From assembly GCF_015210005.1 (NCBI RefSeq), contig NZ_MU158698.1, positions 689,099-753,098 on the forward strand: a stretch of 64,000 nt of DNA, given 5' to 3'. The DNA is from Sphingobacterium hungaricum. GTDB lineage: Bacteria; Bacteroidota; Bacteroidia; Sphingobacteriales; Sphingobacteriaceae. A program made the position numbers and the translations under genes. This document shows, piece by piece, positions 35,563 to 44,500 of this stretch. Under the pieces are notes generated by a model that was not told the DNA's origin, did not search any database, and saw nothing but the letters and a program-made list of their open reading frames with translations. Numbering within the stretch: position 1 is the stretch's first letter; the number at the start of each line of letters is the position of its first letter.

Positions 35563-37563
35563 TTAAAATAAAGAATTAATAATTGAATCAGAAACCTCTT
35601 CGCTTTGTGTAATCTGTAGATCAGGATTATTTTCCATTGCTGTCGCAATGGCGCGTTTAGCTCCTGGATTTCTTGCCCATGAACGTCTAGCAATGCCGTT
35701 ATTCACATCAAAATACAGCATGTTTTTTAATTTCCGTTCCGCTTCATCCGAACCGTCCAACAGCAAACCAAAACCGCCATTAATCACTTCTCCCCAACCC
35801 ACACCTCCACCGTTATGTATGGAAACCCAAGTTGCGCCTCGAAAACTATCGCCAATCACATTGTGGATCGCCATATCGGCCGTAAATCTACTGCCATCAT
35901 AAATATTGCTGGTTTCTCGATAAGGTGAATCCGTTCCGCTGACATCGTGGTGGTCGCGGCCAAGCACGATGGGTTTCGAAATCTTACCCTGACGAATGGC
36001 TTCGTTGAACCTCAAAGCAATTTTAATCCGCCCTTCCGCATCAGCGTACAAAATACGTGCTTGCGAACCAACGACCAATTGATGTTTTTCAGCTTCCTCA
36101 ATCCATTGGATATTATCTGAAAGCTGTTGTTGAATATCATCCAACGCATCTTGCTGAAGTTCCTTCATTACCTCCAAAGCCAATTGATCAGAAGTTCGCA
36201 GATCTTCGGCTTTGCCTGAAGTACAAACCCAACGGAATGGACCAAATCCATAATCAAAGCACATTGGTCCCAAAATATCTTGCACATAGGAAGGATAGCG
36301 GAACTCTTCTGAATTCCCGTTGAACACATCTGCTCCTGCCCGACCTGCTGCTAAGAGAAAAGCATTGCCATAATCAAAGAAGTATGTTCCTTTCGCAGCA
36401 TGCCTGTTGATGGCATTTGCTTGCCGCATTAAGGATTCATCCACTTTTTCTGAAAATCTTTCTGGCTCTTCAGCCATCATGCGGTTACTTTCTTCAAAGC
36501 TCATTCCGGCAGGATAATACCCGCCTGCGAGCGGATTGTGCAAGGATGTCTGGTCTGAACCAATCGTTACAAAAATATTTTCGACATCAAACCATTCCCA
36601 AACATCAACTACATTACCAATGAAAGCAATGGAGACAACTTCCTGTTGGTCAATCGCTTGACGGACTCGTGAAAGCAATTCTTCTTTGGCTGAAATAATC
36701 TCATCCACCCAGCCCTGCTCGTGGCGTTTATGCGCAGCGGCAGCATTGATTTCTGCACAAACCGTAACACATTTGGCAATATTTCCTGCTTTGGGCTGTG
36801 CGCCGCTCATGCCGCCAAGACCGGAAGTCAAAAAGACTTTTCCGGCAGGAGAATCATTTTCTTTTAATTGTTTCTGAAATGCATTCATTAGCGTAATGTT
36901 TGTTCCGTGAACAATGCCCTGCGGACCGATGTACATAAATGAACCAGCCGTCATTTGCCCATATTGCGTAACTCCCAAGGCATTGTAGCGCTCCCAATCA
37001 TCGGGTTGTGAATAATTTGGAATCATCATACCATTAGTTACCACGACGCGCGGAGCTTCTTTGGATGATGGGAACAAGCCCATTGGATGTCCGCTGTACA
37101 GATGCAGTGTCTGTTCGTCTGACATCGTTGCTAAAAACTGCATAGTCAACAGGTATTGTGCCCAATTTTGAAACACTGCCCCATTGCCGCCGTAAGTAAT
37201 TAATTCATCAGGATGCTGCGCAACAGCTGGGTTGAGATTATTTTGAATCATCAATTGAATTGCTGCGCCTTGCTGAGAACGGGCAGGATAGTCAACGATT
37301 GGACGTGCATACAACTCATAGCTTGGTTTAAATCGATACATGTAAATACGTCCATAGCGTTCCAATTCCTCCAAAAATTCTTTCCCTAACTCTCCATGCC
37401 ATTTCGCTGGAAAATAGCGAAGCGCATTTCGGATAGCTAACTTCTTTTCGTCTTTAGATAAGATTTGCTTTCGGATTGGCGCATGGCTGTTCCTTGGATC
37501 TCTTTCCGCCTTCGGCGGTAATAATTTGGGAATTCCCTGCAGTATTTCTTCTTGAAAGGTCAT
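35563..37563 (-). CDS. hutU: urocanate hydratase
   Basis: The 666 aa product has the urocanase signatures (ITYGGNGAVFQNW, GLGGMSGAQPKA, CFDYGFGPFRWVCTSG). It hydrates urocanate to imidazolone propionate with bound NAD+. It is about 110 residues longer than the E. coli-type proteins of about 555 residues, as in the long Bacteroidota form. A longer frame opens at 37596, but ATG at 37563 overlaps the hutI stop in an ATGA junction and begins MTFQEEILQGIPKLL. It is the third gene of the operon. Confidence 0.97.
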   Translation of the reverse strand: MTFQEEILQGIPKLLPPKAERDPRNSHAPIRKQILSKDEKKLAIRNALRYFPAKWHGELGKEFLEELERYGRIYMYRFKPSYELYARPIVDYPARSQQGAAIQLMIQNNLNPAVAQHPDELITYGGNGAVFQNWAQYLLTMQFLATMSDEQTLHLYSGHPMGLFPSSKEAPRVVVTNGMMIPNYSQPDDWERYNALGVTQYGQMTAGSFMYIGPQGIVHGTNITLMNAFQKQLKENDSPAGKVFLTSGLGGMSGAQPKAGNIAKCVTVCAEINAAAAHKRHEQGWVDEIISAKEELLSRVRQAIDQQEVVSIAFIGNVVDVWEWFDVENIFVTIGSDQTSLHNPLAGGYYPAGMSFEESNRMMAEEPERFSEKVDESLMRQANAINRHAAKGTYFFDYGNAFLLAAGRAGADVFNGNSEEFRYPSYVQDILGPMCFDYGFGPFRWVCTSGKAEDLRTSDQLALEVMKELQQDALDDIQQQLSDNIQWIEEAEKHQLVVGSQARILYADAEGRIKIALRFNEAIRQGKISKPIVLGRDHHDVSGTDSPYRETSNIYDGSRFTADMAIHNVIGDSFRGATWVSIHNGGGVGWGEVINGGFGLLLDGSDEAERKLKNMLYFDVNNGIARRSWARNPGAKRAIATAMENNPDLQITQSEEVSDSIINSLF

Positions 37564-38810
37564 GCTTGCTGAATAATTGACGTGCCTTTTTTCCACAGCT
37601 GGGTAGGCTGAAGAGCACCTTGTAAATAGGTAATGTCCTGATAAGTTGGGGTTGCAAACACAATAAAATCTGCTAAATAGCCTTTTTGTATTCGCCCTCT
37701 ATCGCTTAGCCCTAAAGCCGCTGCCGCCCTGAACGTGATTCCAGCCAATACTTCTGCATTCGACAGTTTCTCAAAAGTCGCCAAAACCGAAGCTTGTGTC
37801 AGCAATTTGCCCATCGGCGCCGAACCTGGATTCCAGTCGGAGGCAATTGCTAAGCTTGCGCCAGCATCCAATAACTTTCTGGCAGGCGTGAATGGACATC
37901 CCAAACCTAAAGAAGCACCGGGCAAAGCCACAGGGATGACATCTGATTTCGCCAAGGCTTCAATTTCTGCTTCTCCAGAAACTTCCAAATGATCTGCCGA
38001 ACGGGCTTCAAATTGAACAGCAACCGCCGATCCCGAAGTGGTAAACTGATCAGCATGCACCGTCAGGTCAAAACCCAATTCTTTTGCTTTTGCAAAATAG
38101 GATTGAATGTTTTCGGACGAAAATGCAGATTGTTCAATAAATGCATCGATGCGATTGCTTAGTTTTTCACTGATCAAAATCGGTAATACTTCATTCGCCA
38201 TCAAATCCAAATAGTCGGCAGCAGAGCCTTCAAAATCTTTGGGCAAGGTATGCGCAGCCAAGCAAGTCGCAATCAAATCCACCTCCGTTGCGTCATTCGC
38301 TTCGCGAATGGCACGCAGCATTTTTAATTCTTCTGCCACCGACAATCCATAGCCTGATTTGACTTCGACCGTTGCAATCCCCTGCTCCAGCAATTCATTT
38401 GCTCGCTCAACAATCACCTCTTTTAGTTGCTCTTGAGATAATGCTCTCGTTTGTTGTACCGTACTCCAAATCCCTCCGCCCGCATTGGCGATTTCCAAGT
38501 ACGAACTTCCTGCATTGCGAAGCGCAAAATCATTCGCTCTGCTGCCTCCAAAAGCAATATGGGTATGGCAATCGATAAAAGCCGGCAGACAAACCGCATC
38601 TCCTGAAATTAACATAAGTTCCACTTGCTTTCCCAAGAATTGAGCGGATAAATCTGAAAAAACGCCCACCTGTTCGATTATTCCATTCCTAAAAACAATA
38701 CCCCCATTGCTGATGATGTCCAATTGTTTGTCCTTCAAAGCTCCTTTGATGGGCAAGCCTTTCATAGTCAATAACTGCGTGAAGGGCCCGATTAATGTAT
38801 AGCTTTCCAT
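37560..38810 (-). CDS. hutI: imidazolonepropionase
   Basis: The 416 aa amidohydrolase has the metal-binding FIDCHTHIAFGG, VEVKSGYGL, and HADQFTTSGSAVA, with the later Asp in IASDWNPGSAP. It opens the imidazolone ring to give formimidoylglutamate. The frame runs 31 codons further upstream into hutH, but ATG at 38810 lies 4 nt after the hutH stop and gives MESYTLIGPFTQL, a normal N-terminus. The stop overlaps the hutU start (ATGA). Confidence 0.96.
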   Translation of the reverse strand: MESYTLIGPFTQLLTMKGLPIKGALKDKQLDIISNGGIVFRNGIIEQVGVFSDLSAQFLGKQVELMLISGDAVCLPAFIDCHTHIAFGGSRANDFALRNAGSSYLEIANAGGGIWSTVQQTRALSQEQLKEVIVERANELLEQGIATVEVKSGYGLSVAEELKMLRAIREANDATEVDLIATCLAAHTLPKDFEGSAADYLDLMANEVLPILISEKLSNRIDAFIEQSAFSSENIQSYFAKAKELGFDLTVHADQFTTSGSAVAVQFEARSADHLEVSGEAEIEALAKSDVIPVALPGASLGLGCPFTPARKLLDAGASLAIASDWNPGSAPMGKLLTQASVLATFEKLSNAEVLAGITFRAAAALGLSDRGRIQKGYLADFIVFATPTYQDITYLQGALQPTQLWKKGTSIIQQA

Positions 38811-38814
38811 GCGT

Positions 38815-40389
38815 TTAATATTGATTAAATACTTCTTCTTTCTCCGGAAGGTAGGCGATGTTATTTTGCTCCGCAACAGTGTGTGCAATTCGAATAAGTT
38901 CACCTGACTTCACAAAATGCAATGCTTGTTCCATTATTTCCGTCATCGGCTGATCTTCTTCCACATGCGGAATTTTATTCCTTACTGCCGAATGTATGGC
39001 TTCCAGAATCGCCGTCGACTTCAGCGGACGATGGAAGTCCAGCGCTTGCGCTGCACAAAGCAGTTCAATGCTCAGGATATGATCCACATTATGCAACACC
39101 TGCAGAAGTTTGCGGCTGCCGATAGACCCCATGCTGACATGGTCTTCTTGTCCCAACGATGTTGGAATGCTATCCGCGCTCGACGGAAAACATAAGCCCT
39201 TGTTCTCGCTTGCCAGCGCCGCAGTCGTGTATTGCAGAATCATAAAACCTGAATTCAAGCCCGTAGCTTTCAGCAATAATTTCGGCACATTTGGTGTATC
39301 GCCTTCCAACGATAAATAGGTTCTCCTGTCGGAAATATTTCCGATTTCAGATGCCGCCAAACAAGCATAATCAATTGGCAAAGCCAAAGGCTGTCCGTGA
39401 AAATTGCCTCCGCTAATGGTTAATTCATCATCGATGATTACCGGATTGTCCGTGACCGAATTGATTTCTATTTCGACCAAATCTTTTAGATGTAACCATG
39501 CTTGACGGGATGCGCCGTGCACCTGCGGAATGCATCGCAGGGAATATGGGTCTTGCACACGCGAGCAGTTCTGATGCGAATGCACGATTTCGGATTTCTC
39601 CAATAAGTTATAAATAGTGCCAGCAACAAACTTGTTAGCCGGATAGGGTCTTAACACATGCAATTCTTTGAAAAACGGTTTAATGGATGCATTCAGCCCC
39701 TCGAGCATCAATGCGCCTATCAAATCGGCAGACATCAGGATGCGATGGAATTCTGAAACGGCTTTGACCGCATGCGCGAGAATAAACTGCGTTCCGTTGA
39801 TCAAGGCTAACCCTTCTTTCGCTCCTAAATGAATTGGCTCAATGGATAATTCTTCAAATAAGTAGGTCGTTTCGCGCACTTCATTTTTATAATAAACCCT
39901 TCCTAAGCCAATCAAGGGCAAAAACAAATGAGATAAAGGCGCCAAATCACCAGATGCTCCGACAGAACCTTGCTTTGGAACAATCGGAATGATATCCTGC
40001 TCGATATGCCAAAGAATGCGATCTAAAGTCTCTTCTTGAATACCAGAAAATCCTTGCGCCAGCGCATGCATTTTTAGAATAAGCATTAACTTCGCCAAAT
40101 CCTTTTCTATCGGTTCGCCAACGCCAACCGCATGGCTTTTAAGGATATTCTCTTGCAGTTTTTTCGTTTCCGAGGCATTAATGCTCGTGGTACACAAAGG
40201 TCCGAAACCCGTATTGATGCCGTAAACAATTTGATCAGAATCCACAATGCTAGCGACAATGTTGGCGCTCTTGCGAACCGCCACTCGCGCTTCTTCTGAT
40301 AAAACACCTTTGATTTTGCCTTTACAAATGGCTAAGGCTTTATAGGAACTGAGGTTATCGATTCCATAATGAAATGTTTCTACGCTCAT
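38815..40389 (-). CDS. hutH: histidine ammonia-lyase
   Basis: The 524 aa product has the Ala-Ser-Gly triad at 145-147 (GSVGASGDLAPLSH) that cyclises to the MIO cofactor, plus YGINTGFGPL and the SADSIPTSLGQEDHVSMG region of the MIO lyases. It removes ammonia from L-histidine to give urocanate. A further 18 codons are open upstream, but MSVETFHYGIDNL is the family-like start and sits behind a good promoter. It is the first gene of hutHIUG. Confidence 0.96.
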   Translation of the reverse strand: MSVETFHYGIDNLSSYKALAICKGKIKGVLSEEARVAVRKSANIVASIVDSDQIVYGINTGFGPLCTTSINASETKKLQENILKSHAVGVGEPIEKDLAKLMLILKMHALAQGFSGIQEETLDRILWHIEQDIIPIVPKQGSVGASGDLAPLSHLFLPLIGLGRVYYKNEVRETTYLFEELSIEPIHLGAKEGLALINGTQFILAHAVKAVSEFHRILMSADLIGALMLEGLNASIKPFFKELHVLRPYPANKFVAGTIYNLLEKSEIVHSHQNCSRVQDPYSLRCIPQVHGASRQAWLHLKDLVEIEINSVTDNPVIIDDELTISGGNFHGQPLALPIDYACLAASEIGNISDRRTYLSLEGDTPNVPKLLLKATGLNSGFMILQYTTAALASENKGLCFPSSADSIPTSLGQEDHVSMGSIGSRKLLQVLHNVDHILSIELLCAAQALDFHRPLKSTAILEAIHSAVRNKIPHVEEDQPMTEIMEQALHFVKSGELIRIAHTVAEQNNIAYLPEKEEVFNQY

Positions 40390-40412
40390 GAATAGTTTAT
40401 AATAGTCTATAT

Positions 40413-40443
40413 CAAATTTAGGTGGTATTATTGGATTTGGCAA
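40413..40443 (-). promoter_or_regulatory. promoter of the hut operon
   Basis: On the minus strand TTG (40443-40441), 20 nt, then TAAATTTG (40420-40413), matching TTTG-N19/20-TAnnTTTG. Transcription should start about 20 nt before the hutH ATG at 40389. No HutC-type operator was recognised. Confidence 0.6.
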
Positions 40444-40597
40444 TAGGCTTTAAGCGATTGGCCTTAGGCTGTGATCGCTAAGTCATTGATAAACTGAAAT
40501 CTTAGTACTATTTTGTGAAATCAAGTGCATGCAGTATTTTTAGGCTTTGCAACATAACTTTTAGTTGTTGTGTTGATTCAATCTTGACTTTATAAAT

Positions 40598-41194
40598 ATG
40601 AAATTTAAATCTATAATTGGATTGCTTTTGTTGCTGTTTATTTGCGCATGCAACCAAACTAAACAAAATGCATCCGTCCAGTTCTATTCTGAAGCTTCTT
40701 CCGACGAAAATCAACAATTGGAATCGTTAATAAAAGAGTTTTACAAATGGACTGAATTTGAAAGTTCGGGAATTGATTTTGAAACTTTAGAAAATCTAGA
40801 AGACAGCACCTACGACAGGCTGGACATGGTCGCTCATCAGAAAAGATTGGATGAACTCCGTTCAAGCAATTTTTTCTCAGAGGGCTTTCTGGCACATTAT
40901 GATAGCCTGGCAATGCGCATTGACCAAGGTCTTAAAGATAAATCCTTAGTTTATCCAATCGGAGAATTACCTCCCTAAGGAACAGGTGCTGATCCTTGGT
41001 GCAATTGTCAGGACCATCCAGATAGCCTGTATCAATCTGTAGTGCTAAAAGATATAATTGTAAAAAACGATAAGGCATCATTTTATTGGACCTGGGGCGA
41101 TAATGTTAACTATCCAGTGATTACCGTAAAAGAAGCTGGAGTCTGGAAAATAGACTACCTTGACGGATTTGACGATAAAAATATGTTAAATTAA
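40598..41194 (+). pseudogene. lipoprotein (DUF3828-like) gene interrupted by one in-frame stop
   Basis: The frame encodes 126 residues to a TAA at 40976-40978. It then continues in the same frame for 71 more codons to TAA at 41192-41194, giving 199 codons in all. The N-terminus is a lipoprotein signal (LLLLLFICACN, with the lipidated Cys at 18). The first part has a helical YKWTEFES-type segment. The part after the stop (GTGADPWCNCQDHPDS, then FYWTWGD and AGVWKIDYL) reads like the end of a normal periplasmic DUF3828-type domain. The break is a single-codon nonsense change, not a frameshift. It may be a true pseudogene, a sequencing error or a read-through site. Confidence 0.75.
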
Positions 41195-41249
41195 AAAGTA
41201 AAAATTCAAAAACCTTGCTAAGTGCTAAGTATCGGATAATATGCCTAAA

Positions 41250-41470
41250 TATAGACTCGATATTCGTGTTTTTTGCTTAATTCTATTGCAAGGCTGTTCC
41301 GCTAGCGCACGCGTTTAGCCTGTGCTTATCCCCCTAACCCCCGAAGGGGGAACTGTTGCGGAACGTATTTTCGAATTTTTAGCTATTCTCGGGATTGCAA
41401 ATCCCGAATTATTCAAAGTTCGACATCTCCCTGCGGAAGATATCGAACAGCGGATTGTGGAATTTCTTAG
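41250..41470. repeat. multi-hairpin repeat region upstream of the macroglobulin gene
   Basis: The 350-bp gap holds several nested palindromes. GTTCCGC (41296-41302) pairs with GCGGAAC (41358-41364) around the CCCCCGAAGGGGG hairpin (41338-41350). TCGGGATT-GCA-AATCCCGA lies at 41389-41407, and a 14-bp imperfect hairpin starting GTTCGACATCTCC lies at 41418-41448. The last two are the same elements that occur, in the same order and spacing, in the repeats downstream of the macroglobulin gene. No ORF here is credible. Confidence 0.8.
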
Positions 41471-41545
41471 AAGCATGCATCCCTTCAAAATAACAAATAA
41501 CAATTATCATTTAGTTGCTTATATTTAATACGAAGAATTTAGATT

Positions 41546-44500
41546 ATGAAACGATTGTATGTATTCCTTTTGCTCTTTTTCCCAATTTTGCTAGTTGCTC
41601 AACAAAATGAGCAAGCATGGAAACAAGTAGATAGTTTGGTCGCCATAAAGAACTATCAACAGACTCTGCCAATTCTAAACAGGATTAAAACCCAAGCGAA
41701 AACTGAACAGAATAGTCCTGAATGGATTAAAGCCGTTATAGCTGAGATCAATGGATTAACAGTTAATCAGAATAAAGAGACAAAAATTGACTTGACTCAA
41801 GAACATTTTGAAAAGAATATTAAAGAAGCTAATCTAAAAGAACGTGCAGTTTTGTATAATCTGTATGCAATTTTTCTTCAAAATTATGTACAAAATCAAG
41901 TTATAAACGATAAAAATAATTACTTAGCCCTAACCAGAGATAAGAAACTTGTCTTTATCGATTCACTTTATCAGCTATCGATTAGGGATGAATCTTTACT
42001 ATTAAATGAAGAAACAGAAAATTGGAAAGACATATTAAATACTCATCATTTTGCTAAGATATCGCCAACTTTGTACCATATACTCGCTTTTAATTATCAT
42101 GATTTTTTGAATTTATATGCTTACGTGCGAGGTAAAGTCAAATCTTTAACTGAACGCTTTAATGACATCAATTCTAAAAATGGATACATAGACGCACAAG
42201 CTTATTTAAAATTTTATCCCTATTTAAATAATTATTACGATGTATATTTTCAACAATATGAGACTAAGATTGATTCCATAGCAAAAAGTTCCAATTCAGT
42301 TTATAATGCATTTGCTTATTTAAGTTTAGCGCATTCAATGGCATACCAGAACATTCAAAAAGCAGTAAACTACATAAACATTGCTTTAGAAAAATATCCA
42401 AACTCTCCATGGCAAAATGATTTAATCCAGTTTAAAAATGAGTTAACTAAATCAACAATTGATATTGAACATAAGTTATTTGCGCCAAGCAACGAATATG
42501 TTCCTATAAAAGTTGAGCAAAAAAATATAGATAAGCTTTTTATCCGGGTGTATGATGTAACAAATAATCCAAAAATAACAGGTGATTACAAAATAAAACA
42601 TGATTCGCTAACTAATCAAGTTTCGATAAATGCTAAATTAATCTATGAAGAAGAAGTTGCGTTAAAACGATTTGACGATTATAAAGAACATTCGACTAAT
42701 TATAAAATCAATCCATTGCCTTACGGCAATTACAAAATAGTCGCATCGAACAATCCCGAATTTATTGATGATAATTTATATAAGGATGTTACTTCCTCGG
42801 ATATTATTATTACCGATTTATTTATTTCTTCGACTTATAGCGAATTCGATGAAGACTATGACCAATACAAAACTTTATTAATTAATCGAAAGACAGGATT
42901 ACCTTATTCAAACGAGCACCTAGAATTATATGATTATATCAAAGGAAGTTATAGCAAAGTACAATCAGTTAAGACTAATAAGAATGGAGAATTTTCTTAC
43001 AAATCAGATGGAGATGAATATGAAGACTTAGACCTCCTGGATTTGTATATTCCTAAGGAAAACCAATTTATTGATCTTATCGAATTAGATGACATTGAAG
43101 ATATAACAGTTGAAGAGGAAGAAGATTTCGAAGATATGCTGGAGAGCCTTGTATTTACGGATCGTTCTATCTATCGTCCAGGACAAGAAATTTTCTTTAA
43201 AGCTATAGTTTATAATAATCACTATAAAGACGGCAAAGTACTTCCCAATAAACCCATAAAGATTTATTTGACGGATGCGAACAGAGCCAAAATAGATTCT
43301 CTGGAGTCATCAACAAATGAGTTTGGCTCTCTAGATGGTAAATTTATTTTGCCTAGCAAAACATTGAATGGCAATTTCATCATCAGCACTTATATGAACA
43401 AAGTGCAAATCGGAAACGAATATTTTAGAGTTGAAGAGTATAAAAGACCAACATTTAAAGTAGATTTCGACGAGAATAAAGAAACCTACACAAAAAAAGA
43501 TACAGCTGTGTTTATTGGAAAGGCTGTATCGTTATCGGGAGCAAATCTTTCGGATGCTTTTGTTAAGTATAAAGTGAGTTACTATAACAAAAATTACAAC
43601 CAAATAATTCATCTCGATTCCTCAATGACGACAGATTCAGAAGGTAAATTTAAAATTTCATTTCCATTGTCAGATACCTTGTTTAGGAATCTGGATGAAA
43701 TTAATTTTACGATAGAAGCAATTGTTACGAATCAGAATGGTGAAGTTCAAAATGTGAATACGCATTATAACTACAGCGCAAAACCATGGGTACTTGTGCT
43801 CAGCGATAGACGGACTCTCGTTGAGCATCAATGGAAACAGATAACGATCAAAACGCAAAACCAGAACCAGCAACCATTGCCAATGAATGGCATGATTAAA
43901 ATCTATAAAGTTTTACAGCCAACGACGGTTCTTAGCTCGGTAAATAATTTTGAATTCAAGGAAGACTATCATTTGTTTTCAAATGAGGAATATTCCCGTT
44001 ACTTTCCAAATGATTTTGACGAGATTCTACTCCAAGAGAACCCACGCACATTGGTAAAAGAGTATGCATTTGATAGCCAAGGAGAGACAAGCGTTAAGAT
44101 CGATAGTTCTTTGTTCTCATATGGAAAATACCAAGTCGAAGCAATCAGCATTCAAGGTTTGGATACCATTAAAACGCGATCAGATGTAACACTATTAAAG
44201 GAAAGAAGCAATAAATATGCTTCCAATCAACTGCTGACTACCATTCAAAACAAGACTGAATACTTCGTCGGAGATATATTTGTTCTGACTTTTGAGTCAG
44301 ACTCAAAAGACATGCAAACTGTTTTTCTGAAAAGCAATGTCAATTCGTCGAACTATGAAACTATATATTTTAAGAACGGCAAGGGAAGATTTACGCACAA
44401 AATCACTGAAGCTGATTTGAAAAATGGGAGTTATCAAGTTGAGTACTTTGCTATCTGCAACAATAAGTTTGAACGAGGTGGAAATTACGCTGTTATAAAA

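Noticed and set aside
38811..38903. Longer start for imidazolonepropionase
   Set aside because: The extra 31 residues lie within hutH and are not family-like; the start at 38810 lies 4 nt after hutH.
41322..41528. 68-residue plus-strand ORF upstream of the macroglobulin gene
   Set aside because: It lies wholly in the same hairpin repeat family and has no protein-like features.
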